Source of the DNA: Nostoc sp. KVJ20
GTDB lineage: Bacteria > Cyanobacteriota > Cyanobacteriia > Cyanobacteriales > Nostocaceae
Assembly (NCBI RefSeq): GCF_001712795.1
Contig: NZ_KV757675.1
Span: 1 to 64,000, forward strand
Length of the DNA stretch: 64,000 nucleotides
Direction of reading: 5' to 3'
A program made the position numbers and the translations under genes. The notes below the pieces were generated by a model. That model was given only the letters and a program-made list of their open reading frames with translations, searched no databases and was not told the origin of the DNA. Shown here in pieces: positions 33,104-41,127 of the stretch. Each line of letters begins with the position of its first letter. Positions within the stretch are counted from its first letter, which is position 1.

Positions 33104-33852
33104 TTGGCATTACCTCCATTCAAATACTCAAGGATGGCATCGCCTACATCTGGTGCAGAAATATCAGTCCACAAGTCAGCGCCCAAAAACTCTGCTGGAG
33201 ATTCACTGCTGCTAAAATGAACTGTCAACAAGTCAACTTCAGCAGCATCAGCGATACGTCTGGCGTATGAAGCTAGGGTTTTTTCAACTTCACCCAAACA
33301 GCGATCGCCCACCACCGTCACCTTGACCGAAGATTTTTCGAGAACCTGGGAACATACATTTGCCGACATCGAACTTTGCCGTCGCACTGGACGTACTGGA
33401 ATACCAAGTTGAGCCGCTGCATAAACCCATTGTTCAGGTCGCCAAGCAGGCCCTAATAAATATGTTGGCGTTGGTCTGTTCAAGACTGGACATTTTAAGC
33501 TAGATAACCAAGCAATTAAAAAGGCATTCATTTCCGTAGCGACGTATGCTCGGTCTTCAGGGACAATGTGTAGAAGTTCCTGTTCAAAAATAGAAGGTAG
33601 GCGACTTAGAACGCCAGTGATTTGATCGAGAGCGATCGCGCAACCCGTCGGAGACATCGCAACCCCACCTACCACTGCTGAGGAGGATAAGGGGGAATTG
33701 ATTTCCCCATCAATAGAACTCAAGTAATGTCGCCATCCAACCACTGACAAATCTTCAAGCGTCAGTAGGCTGACACCATGACCATGAGCCGCCCAATTAG
33801 CAACCAGCGCCTTAGCGGCTTTGTCATGACGACTGGCGACAATAACCAACAC
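33097..33852 (-). CDS. Shortened ATP-grasp-like partner protein (possibly inactive)
   Basis: A 251-residue protein that I do not place in a named family. It shows the outline of the adjacent ATP-grasp ligase. LNRPTPTYLLGPAWRPEQWVY is comparable with VNRPSAMAANGSKPYQLEQI, each followed by LGIPVRP or LGFKVPE. VTVVGDRCLGEV compares with VHVVGTEIFASEV. AADLLTVHFSS-type and GDAILEYLNGG ends compare with the ligase ends. The ATP-binding lysine segment and the metal ligands (FEVNPSP) are missing. It is therefore probably a pseudoenzyme or regulatory subunit. It lies 6 bp after the upstream gene's stop and overlaps the ligase, so stoichiometric co-expression is expected. The homology is my reading and needs a profile search. 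Confidence 0.55.
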   Translation of the reverse strand: MLVIVASRHDKAAKALVANWAAHGHGVSLLTLEDLSVVGWRHYLSSIDGEINSPLSSSAVVGGVAMSPTGCAIALDQITGVLSRLPSIFEQELLHIVPEDRAYVATEMNAFLIAWLSSLKCPVLNRPTPTYLLGPAWRPEQWVYAAAQLGIPVRPVRRQSSMSANVCSQVLEKSSVKVTVVGDRCLGEVEKTLASYARRIADAAEVDLLTVHFSSSESPAEFLGADLWTDISAPDVGDAILEYLNGGNAKC

Positions 33853-33858
33853 GCTTGC

Positions 33859-34749
33859 TTAATTCCTTGGTTGATTAACTACTTGTTGACCGACATTTGG
33901 GCGTTCTTGGGGCTGGATGAAAGCTTGCCCATTTGCCTGTTCTATTTGATCAAGACGTTGAGCCATCAGACCGATTAGCCGCTGTAGGTCATTTGAACCA
34001 TCTGCTGAAGTCAGATTTTCAACTTGACTTGTCTCAGGGAGTTTTTCAGCCTGAATTTTCTCGAAGTCTTTATCTTTCTGAACTTTCTCAAATTCTTTAA
34101 CTTCTATCTTCAGTTCCTTGCTCTGTTTAGACACTGGGGCTGTAAGGGTAAACAGGCTTCCACCAACAGATGTAGGTAAAGAATAAGCTAATTGATCGAA
34201 GTCTAAAGCAGAACGAGATACTAATAAGTTCTGAGGCAGGAATGTACCTCTATGTTCAGGCGTCAATAACAGGTTAACTGGAGTTGTTCCTGAAGAAGAG
34301 ATTAAAGAGATTTCCACATATCCACGAATCTCTAATTTCGCTGCTTTGATGATATCTAGCTTGGTGACATCAGGCAGTAAAGTAACCAAAGCCGTATCGT
34401 GGGCAGGAATTTTCAGAGAGTAAGTGAATTTTCTGGGATCGCCTGTAGGAGTTAGGTCTTGAAATTGATTGTCTACACTGACATCCTGAATAACCACTGT
34501 ATCAGCTAATATATCGGGCTTGGAATCACCTAGTTTTAGCGGTGTAGTTAGAGCAAATTGCAGCCTTACTGCAATATTTGAACTGCTAGTATTTGCAATC
34601 GTCAAAAAGTAACCTTGGACAACAGTACGGGCAACAGCCTCAGTACCAGGAGCCGCAACAGGTGTAATTGGCTTTACTAAAAGTTCCAAGGTTGAGACTA
34701 GAGTTGATTTTGGTCTAATAATTCCAATTCCGTTTGATATGTCTGTCAT
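33859..34749 (-). CDS. Unknown beta-rich protein, first gene of the ATP-grasp operon
   Basis: A 296-residue protein without a recognised domain. Residues 1-215 are rich in beta strands (for example VQGYFLTIANTSSSNIAVRLQF and KFTYSLKIPAHDTALVTLLP), reminiscent of Ig-like or jelly-roll folds. A Lys/Glu-rich linker follows (KELKIEVKEFEKVQKDKDFEK), then a short helix QRLIGLMAQRLDQIEQANG and a Gln/Pro/Asn tail. There is no signal peptide. I chose the ATG at 34749, because the longer frame would need a TTG that overlaps the acsF terminator. It may be the ligase's substrate or a carrier; this is inference from operon structure. Confidence 0.65.
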   Translation of the reverse strand: MTDISNGIGIIRPKSTLVSTLELLVKPITPVAAPGTEAVARTVVQGYFLTIANTSSSNIAVRLQFALTTPLKLGDSKPDILADTVVIQDVSVDNQFQDLTPTGDPRKFTYSLKIPAHDTALVTLLPDVTKLDIIKAAKLEIRGYVEISLISSSGTTPVNLLLTPEHRGTFLPQNLLVSRSALDFDQLAYSLPTSVGGSLFTLTAPVSKQSKELKIEVKEFEKVQKDKDFEKIQAEKLPETSQVENLTSADGSNDLQRLIGLMAQRLDQIEQANGQAFIQPQERPNVGQQVVNQPRN

Positions 34750-34834
34750 CTGTTTGTTTACATCGAAACTACATATCAAACTTAACTGCCTAGACTTATT
34801 GACGGATAGTACCCCATAGGGTAGTATTCGGGAC

Positions 34835-34867
34835 AAAAAAAAGTGGTTCTGTAATCAACAGAACCAC
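34835..34867 (-). terminator. Intrinsic terminator of acsF
   Basis: On the minus strand GTGGTTCTGT, a 5-base loop, ACAGAACCAC and then eight T residues form a textbook rho-independent terminator, 27 bp after the acsF stop codon. It insulates the following three-gene operon. Confidence 0.92.
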
Positions 34868-34893
34868 CAAAGCTTTCGCAAACCTGTTATAAC

Positions 34894-35970
34894 TTAACGA
34901 ACTGACCCTTGAGCAGAAACAGTATCAATTGGTTTCATCAGGTACAGCCGCAATAACTGCCAGCCATTGGAAATGTAAAGTGGCAGTTTTTGGAAGATTT
35001 GCAGGAATTTGGGAGTGCTGGAATTAGCGATCGCACCCAACTTCTCATTATTGCTTATACAAATATCCAGCCGCTCATAAAACTCTGGATTCTCTACATC
35101 CAGCATCAGTGGGAACACCCGACCTGCGTTTTCGTTAGTCTTCTGAATTACATGGATGTCGTATTCTCGCGCATCCAACCCAAGGGTGGCATAAAAGTCC
35201 TTGCGTTGGATGTCATTGAGATACATGGTCGCAAACACCGACAACAGGAAGAACCGACTCCACAGCCGTGCTTTCCAATCATTCAACATTTGCGGCTGAG
35301 ATTTCATGATGGCATCGAAGAAATCACCATGACGGTTTTCATCTTGACACCAGTTTTCAAAGAACCGGAAGATTGGATAAACCCGGTCTTCGGGATGTGC
35401 TTCTAAATGGCGATAAATAGTGATATAGCGCCAATAACCGATCTTCTCAGAAAGATAAGTAGCGTAGAAGATGAATTTCGGTTTAAAGAAGGTATAACTG
35501 CGGCTCTTAGTCAAAAACCCTAAATCTAGGGACAGATTAAAGTCCGACAAAGCTTTGTTCAAAAAGCCAGCGTGACGTGCTTCATCCCGTGACATCAGGT
35601 TAAAGCACTCTGCCAAGACGGGGCTTTTTCCTTTCAAGCGACGACCAAGTTCTTTATACAGCAAAAAGCCGGAAAACTCTGCTGTACAAGAACGTTCTAG
35701 AAATTCAACAAACAATTTGCGAGTTTCCCCGTCAATATGATCCCAGGATTGGTCAAACTCGGCATCCCGAACAAAGTGATGGCGGTTGTAGTCGGTGCGG
35801 AACTCTTCGAGAATGGCTTGCAACTCGTCTTCATTGACGGAGATATCCATCCGCGCCATTTCATCAAAATCGGTAGTATAAAACCGAGGTGTTAACAGGG
35901 TTTCTTTTGCCGGGACTTTAATCCCTGGCCGGATTTCTTCAAAGCCTGGTTTTTTGAGGGAATCTACCAT
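34894..35970 (-). CDS. acsF: Mg-protoporphyrin IX monomethyl ester oxidative cyclase
   Basis: A 358-residue aerobic cyclase (AcsF/ChlA), the di-iron enzyme that forms the fifth ring of chlorophyll from Mg-protoporphyrin monomethyl ester. Iron ligands are in the ferritin-like repeats: LERSCTAEFSGFLLYKEL and SRDEARHAGFLNKAL (ExxH), then FENWCQDENRHGDFFDAI (ExxH). Length and the N-terminal GIKVPAKETLLTPRFYTTDF are typical. It is transcribed alone: a terminator follows and ~420 bp of leader precede it. Oxygen dependence suggests this is the chlAI-type form. Confidence 0.95.
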   Translation of the reverse strand: MVDSLKKPGFEEIRPGIKVPAKETLLTPRFYTTDFDEMARMDISVNEDELQAILEEFRTDYNRHHFVRDAEFDQSWDHIDGETRKLFVEFLERSCTAEFSGFLLYKELGRRLKGKSPVLAECFNLMSRDEARHAGFLNKALSDFNLSLDLGFLTKSRSYTFFKPKFIFYATYLSEKIGYWRYITIYRHLEAHPEDRVYPIFRFFENWCQDENRHGDFFDAIMKSQPQMLNDWKARLWSRFFLLSVFATMYLNDIQRKDFYATLGLDAREYDIHVIQKTNENAGRVFPLMLDVENPEFYERLDICISNNEKLGAIANSSTPKFLQIFQKLPLYISNGWQLLRLYLMKPIDTVSAQGSVR

Positions 35971-36391
35971 GTCTTGATTGCTCTTTCGTCTTTATTATCT
36001 TAAGTAGACCCTTCGGGTTTGGCACTTCCTCATCGGGAAAACACCCTCTGAGCGACTGCTTCACCAGAAAGCCAAGGGTAATGTTCTGTTAAAACGTAAC
36101 AGCCCACAATAATCCAATTGTATAAAGTTCAGTCTACCAAGGTGCGGGTGAGAAATTTGTAAGCAAAAGATTAAGAGTTGCAACAATCATTCAATGTTTG
36201 CGGAACCAAGAATCGCGGATTAGTAGTCAAATAAACTTAGTTCAGTGATAATCACTATTTCGATCAAGGGTAGTATTACGCGCTTTTTGTATCTCAAAGC
36301 ACAAATACCTCAGTAATTTTCTTTAGTTGTTACTACAACATGGAAAACCCATCTTAGACAACAAGAGCAAATCCAAAGGGTTGAAAACAAG
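35971..36391. promoter_or_regulatory. Divergent promoter region with a Fur-like palindrome
   Basis: 421 bp between divergent acsF and the TM2-domain gene. AGTGATAATCACT (36244-36256) is a perfect odd palindrome, and the surrounding 19 bp (36241-36259) match the classical Fur box at 13 of 19 positions by eye. It is nearer the TM2 gene. No HLR1 box was seen upstream of acsF. Confidence 0.35.
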
Positions 36392-36886
36392 ATGAATCTT
36401 GAAAACAATCAGCAGAAAGACCGACTTCTTGTCTCTTACATTTTGTGTGCAGTCGGATTTATCGGGGTGGGAGGATTGCACCGTTTCTACAATGGCAAGA
36501 TCGGGACTGGTTTGTTGTGGCTGTTGACTGGTGGCGTGTTTGGTATAGGGCAGGTCGTGGATTTGTTATTTATCCCCGGCATGGTTGATGAATACGAACG
36601 CAATTTGAGATTAAAAGCAGGTGTATCTCCCTTGGGTGTGCCGTTGAATCAAGCAGTGGTTGCTTCTCAAGTCCACCGCCCAACAGGCAACCAGCTCATG
36701 ATTAAACTAATTGAAGCGGCGGAAAGTAAGGGTGGTTTTTTAACTGTCACTCAAGGGGTAAAGTTCACGGGAGCTAGTTTTGCTGAAGTGGAAGCTACTC
36801 TCAATGAAATGTACAAATCAGGTTATGTAAAAATTGATAACGACCCCAATACTGGAGCCGTTACCTACCATTTCCATGAACTTTAA
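36392..36886 (+). CDS. TM2-domain protein
   Basis: A 164-residue protein. The N-terminal TM2 domain (about residues 10-60) has two spans joined by the conserved turn: VGGLHRFYNGKIGTGLLWLLTGGVFGIGQVVDLLFIPGMV. The C-terminal ~70 residues (LMIKLIEAAESKGGFLTVTQGVKFTGASFAEVEATLNEMYKSGYV) look like a cytoplasmic winged-helix module. This architecture is common in cyanobacteria; the function is unknown. Start at the ATG preceded by GGGTTG. Confidence 0.85.
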   Translation: MNLENNQQKDRLLVSYILCAVGFIGVGGLHRFYNGKIGTGLLWLLTGGVFGIGQVVDLLFIPGMVDEYERNLRLKAGVSPLGVPLNQAVVASQVHRPTGNQLMIKLIEAAESKGGFLTVTQGVKFTGASFAEVEATLNEMYKSGYVKIDNDPNTGAVTYHFHEL

Positions 36887-36953
36887 TTTGTCATTTGTCA
36901 TTTGTCATTTGTAAAAAAACAATGACCAATGACTAATAACTAATGACTCATGA

Positions 36954-37613
36954 CTAATTTCTACCTAACCACTTTTGACCATCTAGGCGCTGAACTAAGC
37001 CAAATACCAACAAATCGAGGGTAATTTTGCGCTCATCGATTAAGAATGACTCAAGAGTGCTAGGTTTTTTGCCTTCATTACAGGAAAATCCCTTTTTCCC
37101 TTGAATATCTTCTTCGGGGAAATACAGATTAAACTGACGCAGACCTATTTCTTTCCAACTACCGATAATTTGCCAGCATTCTTGGGCAGATTCAAAGCCA
37201 GTGATTGGCACTTTCTGCTTGGCAAAAGACACCTGTAAATCTTGCACACCTTGTTGAGCGATCGCTTTTTGTAAAGCTGGCAAATAGTCTTGCTCGATGA
37301 ACTCTACAAAAGGCTTGTCTTCAACAGATGGAGCTTTTTCCTTTTTGGCGGCTTTAGCTGCGGCGGCGGGTTTTTCTCCTGTTGCTGCGGCGGCTGGTTT
37401 TTCGTCTACTGCGGCTGCGGGTTTTTCTCGCTTAGGTGGTACAGCAACCGGTTTAGCAGCATTGGGATTATCTTCAGGGTTTGCGGCTTTAGGATCTGGC
37501 GTGTTGGCAGTAGGAATATCTGTGGCTTCGGGTGAGTCTGTACTAGGAACCTGCTTATCAGTAGTGGTGGGAGCTACTTCTCCCGCTTGATTTTGATTGG
37601 TTTGGTCTGCCAT
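36954..37613 (-). CDS. DUF2996 family protein
   Basis: A 219-residue protein in two parts. Residues 1-100 are disordered and rich in Ala, Pro, Lys and Glu, with repeated EKPAAA words. The C-terminal 120 residues form the DUF2996 domain of cyanobacteria and plastids (FVEFIEQDYLPALQKAIAQQ, QVSFAKQKVPI, GSWKEIGLRQFNLYFPEEDIQGKKGF). The plant relative LPA3 aids photosystem II assembly; whether this protein does is inference. It is convergent with the TM2 gene. The Ala-rich half makes the opposite strand open too, which is not coding. Confidence 0.82.
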   Translation of the reverse strand: MADQTNQNQAGEVAPTTTDKQVPSTDSPEATDIPTANTPDPKAANPEDNPNAAKPVAVPPKREKPAAAVDEKPAAAATGEKPAAAAKAAKKEKAPSVEDKPFVEFIEQDYLPALQKAIAQQGVQDLQVSFAKQKVPITGFESAQECWQIIGSWKEIGLRQFNLYFPEEDIQGKKGFSCNEGKKPSTLESFLIDERKITLDLLVFGLVQRLDGQKWLGRN

Positions 37614-37847
37614 TGCTCAGGTCAATCCTTTAATCTTGCTTTGGGAGCGATCGCTCACCTTGATGTATCGGGTATTTTTATTTTGACATACTAGTACCGC
37701 TGCGCGAAATTCATAATTTGTAATTCAGATAGCGCAAGGATTTCATTGCTTTACCCTTAATCAACCCCTCCGGAAATTAAAATCTAAAATTTATACAGAG
37801 CAATTTGGTAGCTCAAAAAATATTTTTAATAGGTGTGGGCATGACTA

Positions 37848-38660
37848 ATGAATATAGTGAAATTGATGAACTTGAAATGGCAGCAGCTAATTCTGAGCTT
37901 AGGCTGTTTCCTACTGATCATTGCCTGTAATAAGTATTATCCAACTCCAAATCCAGATGCTCAACCTCTCAAAGTGGCGACAGATCCCACCTTTATCCCC
38001 TTTGAAATCCAAAAGGCTAGCAGTCACAGTCACTTAGAAGGTTTTGATATTGATTTGATGAATGCGATCGCTAAAGTAGCAGGTTTTGCAGTCCAGTTTG
38101 AAACTCTGCCTTTTGATGGCATGATCTCGACCTTGCAAGCCAAAAGAGTCGATGCAGCCATTAGTGGGATTACAATTACCGCTGAACGCCTGAAAACAAT
38201 TGCTTTTTCCAGACCCTATTTTAAAGCTGGACTAGCGATCGCTGTACGCGAAGACAACCAAAATATTAAAGACTTCAACAGTCTCAAAGGTAAAAAAATT
38301 GCTGTACAAATTGGTTCCACTGGGGCAGATTTTGCCAAAACCATCCCCAATGCCAAAATTAGTACGTTTAATTCTGGGCCAGAATTTTTCCAGGACTTAC
38401 TCAATGGCAATGTTGATGCTGTAGTTAGCGATGCTTTCGCTACTTTATATGCAATTAAAAATGACAAACTCAAAGGCATCAGAGTTGTTGCCGATCTACT
38501 CACTGAAGAATACTACGGAATTGCCACGCCCAAAGATTCCCCTCATCTGGATGCAATTAACAAAGGTATAGCGATTTTGTTATCGAATGGCACTTACAAG
38601 CAAATTTATCAAAAATGGTTTAACGCTGAACCTCCAGAATTGCCAGACTCTTGGCAATAG
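37848..38660 (+). CDS. Amino-acid ABC transporter substrate-binding lipoprotein
   Basis: A 270-residue family 3 solute-binding protein. A lipoprotein signal ends in LLIIAC with the lipobox Cys near residue 27. The mature part has VATDPTFIPFEIQ, GFDIDLMNAIAKVAGF, DAAISGITITAERLKTIAFSRPY and LKGKKIAVQIGSTGADFAK, all classic for polar or basic amino-acid binders. It should sit in the periplasm, attached to the membrane. No permease or ATPase gene is adjacent, so it must serve a system encoded elsewhere. Start at ATG 37848; the ATG at 37866 is also possible. Confidence 0.87.
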   Translation: MNIVKLMNLKWQQLILSLGCFLLIIACNKYYPTPNPDAQPLKVATDPTFIPFEIQKASSHSHLEGFDIDLMNAIAKVAGFAVQFETLPFDGMISTLQAKRVDAAISGITITAERLKTIAFSRPYFKAGLAIAVREDNQNIKDFNSLKGKKIAVQIGSTGADFAKTIPNAKISTFNSGPEFFQDLLNGNVDAVVSDAFATLYAIKNDKLKGIRVVADLLTEEYYGIATPKDSPHLDAINKGIAILLSNGTYKQIYQKWFNAEPPELPDSWQ

Positions 38661-38768
38661 GGCATTGGGCACTGGGCATTGGGCATTGGGAATTGGGAAT
38701 TGGACATTGAAAAAAGGCAGAGGAGAAAACTCTTCCCTATTCCCTATTCCCCATTCCCCAATCCCCAT
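38659..38768. repeat. STRR block after the binding-protein gene
   Basis: GGGCATT/GGGAATT heptamers (38661-38703) face TTCCCTA/CCCCATT heptamers (38734-38768) across a short spacer, so the transcript could form a long hairpin and end the upstream gene. Confidence 0.75.
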
Positions 38769-38955
38769 TTATAAGCAATTGACTGCCAATATATGAAATA
38801 TTTATCTAATATGCGTCACAATTAATACTGCCACCAAAATTCATTGATGAACTACAATCTCTTGTAGGTCTACTGTAGTCAGGGACAGCCAATTGTGGCA
38901 CCTTGGATCTTAGTGGCTAGAAGCACCTTGGAACGGGAATAAAGGAACTTCCACT

Positions 38956-40959
38956 ATGCTGATTTGCCCTCAGTGTAAATTTGAAAACCCCAATAGCAAC
39001 AAATTCTGTCAAAACTGTGGCGCGTCCCTGACTCACAAGGTCTGTCCTAAATGCAGTACCGATGATGTACCTGTGAATGCACTACGTTGTCATAACTGTG
39101 ACACGGAATGTGGAACAGTGTTTTGGGCAATTATTGCTAAAGAAACGACTGGGGAAGCTTTGAGAATAGACGAGGATGAGGGAGAGAAGGGAGATGTGGG
39201 AGTAGACGGAGATGAGGAAGCAATACCCTCCTCATCTCCTGTATCCCCTAGTTTTCAGATTGCATTAGGCTCCTATTTAGACTCCCAAGAGCGCTATCAA
39301 TTGTTAGATACGCTACCTATCCAAACGGAAACTACCTCCATTACTGATGTAGGTGTGAGAGTTCTAGACTGCCAACCGTATCAAATATCACCGATTGGGG
39401 CAATGCTAGCAAGTCAGCAATCAGATTTGCTAACGCCATCGGTAGAAACAAGTGAAATTCCTCACCTTGCTAGACTTTATATTGCCTTACAATCCCAAGG
39501 TGAGCGGGGAATACCGCCAATTCACGATGCATGGCAGCAGGGTGATATACAGGTAGTAATAATCGAAGACCGCTCAAATTGGCAGCATTTACTTGATCGC
39601 TGGCAAGAAGAAACAACGAGTTCGTTAAAAATTTTACACTGGTGTTATCAAATGGCCCAACTTTGGGCAGTATTGGAACCAGTAAATTGTCGTCAAAGCC
39701 TTTTAGATTTGTCGAATTTGCGATTGGATGAAGACCAAACGCTGGCGCTACAAAGATTGTATGTAGAATCATCGAATTCTCTTCTTGTCGGCGAGTCGCC
39801 AGAAGATGTCCAAGCCCAAACATCCGATATTCCAGAGAAGCCATTAACTATCCAAGCTTTGGGGCGGGTTTGGCAATCGTTATTTAGGCAATCTCAACGT
39901 ACTCAATTTGGCTCTGTAGTCCAGATGTTGGGAGATTTAGATGCAGGCAAGATTCAGACGATCGCACAATTGCGATCGCGTTTGGAGGAAATCTCTATTG
40001 AAATAGAAGCACTAGGAACCCCAACTTTGCCCCCAATAAAGGAGAAAAACACGGCTGTGCCCACTATCCCGCAATCAGATGAGCCAGAAGATATCATTAG
40101 CAAAACTGATGATATGCCAACTGTTGTGTTGGCAATGCAGTTAAGTAGCTTAGAAGATGCAGGACGCACAGATGTGGGACGTCAACGTCATCATAACGAA
40201 GACTACTTTGGTATTGAAACCAAAATCCATAAACTGGAGTTGCCCAAAAGTCGAGTCCTGGAAGGGCATGGTTTGTATATTCTCTGTGATGGTATGGGTG
40301 GACACGCTGGCGGCGAGATAGCCAGTGAGTTAGCAGTCAACACCCTACGGCAATACTTTCAAGAACACTGGATTGCCAACCAACTGCCAACAGAAGAGAG
40401 CATTCGTGAGGCAGTGTATTTAGCTAATGAGGCGATTTTCAAGCTCAATCAACAAGATGCCCGTTCTGGAGTTGGGCGTATGGGTACAACTTTGGTAATG
40501 CTCTTAATTCAAGATACTGAAGCAGCAGTTGCTCATGTGGGAGATAGCCGTCTCTATCGTCTGACGCGCAAGCGGGGACTAGAACAAGTCACAGTAGATC
40601 ATGAAGTTGGGCAACGGGAAATTACTCGCGGAGTGGAAGCAAGCATCGCTTATGCCCGCCCGGATGCGTACCAACTCACTCAAGCCTTGGGGCCTCGTGA
40701 CGAAAGCTCCATTGATCCTGATGTTGGCTTTTTCGATCTTAATGAAGATACTCTTCTGCTGTTGGCATCGGATGGTCTATCAGATAATGATTTACTAGAA
40801 ACCCATTGGCAGACTCACTTAGAACCCTTACTTAGTTCTGGCGCTAACTTAGAACGGGGTGTTACAGACTTAATTGATTTGGCAAACCAACACAATGGTC
40901 ATGACAACATTACTGGTATACTAATTCGGGCAAAAGTACGCCCAAATTTGGAAAGTTGA
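38956..40959 (+). CDS. Zinc-ribbon PP2C-type protein phosphatase
   Basis: A 667-residue protein. The N-terminal 50 residues form a double zinc ribbon (CPQCKFENPNSNKFCQNCG, CPKCSTDDVPVNALRCHNC). A poorly conserved middle of about 340 residues resembles a degenerate kinase-like region. The PP2C domain starts near residue 398: DVGRQRHHNEDYF, LCDGMGGHAGGEIAS, VAHVGDSRLYR and LLLASDGLSDN supply the metal-binding aspartates. It should remove phosphate from Ser/Thr in the cytoplasm. The FHA/zinc-ribbon kinase follows 168 bp downstream on the same strand, a likely functional pair. An acidic insert (residues 73-95) is low complexity. Confidence 0.88.
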   Translation: MLICPQCKFENPNSNKFCQNCGASLTHKVCPKCSTDDVPVNALRCHNCDTECGTVFWAIIAKETTGEALRIDEDEGEKGDVGVDGDEEAIPSSSPVSPSFQIALGSYLDSQERYQLLDTLPIQTETTSITDVGVRVLDCQPYQISPIGAMLASQQSDLLTPSVETSEIPHLARLYIALQSQGERGIPPIHDAWQQGDIQVVIIEDRSNWQHLLDRWQEETTSSLKILHWCYQMAQLWAVLEPVNCRQSLLDLSNLRLDEDQTLALQRLYVESSNSLLVGESPEDVQAQTSDIPEKPLTIQALGRVWQSLFRQSQRTQFGSVVQMLGDLDAGKIQTIAQLRSRLEEISIEIEALGTPTLPPIKEKNTAVPTIPQSDEPEDIISKTDDMPTVVLAMQLSSLEDAGRTDVGRQRHHNEDYFGIETKIHKLELPKSRVLEGHGLYILCDGMGGHAGGEIASELAVNTLRQYFQEHWIANQLPTEESIREAVYLANEAIFKLNQQDARSGVGRMGTTLVMLLIQDTEAAVAHVGDSRLYRLTRKRGLEQVTVDHEVGQREITRGVEASIAYARPDAYQLTQALGPRDESSIDPDVGFFDLNEDTLLLLASDGLSDNDLLETHWQTHLEPLLSSGANLERGVTDLIDLANQHNGHDNITGILIRAKVRPNLES

Positions 40960-40965
40960 AATAAA

Positions 40966-41097
40966 TGGGCATAGGGCATGGGGCATGGGTAATAAGCAGA
41001 GGAGCAGGGAGCAAGAGAGAAGAGTTTTCCCCCTGCCCCCCGCACCCCGCCCCTCTACCTCTTTTCAATGCCCAATGCCCAATGCCCCATGCCCAAT
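40966..41097. repeat. STRR block between phosphatase and kinase genes
   Basis: GGGCATG heptamers are followed by C-rich CCCCGC words and then CAATGCC heptamers (41063-41097). The two ends are complementary. It lies in the gap between the paired phosphatase and kinase genes. Confidence 0.75.
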
Positions 41098-41127
41098 TCC
41101 TAATCCATTTACCTTGTAGGTTGTATT

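Noticed and set aside
32162..34749. Graspetide (microviridin-like) cluster
   Set aside because: No short precursor peptide with a PFFARFL-like core or a transporter gene was seen nearby, so the operon is reported as unknown.
37297..37590. Two long plus-strand frames opposite the DUF2996 gene
   Set aside because: They are the antisense of an Ala/Pro/Lys-rich coding region, with Gly/Ser/Ala-rich nonsense composition.
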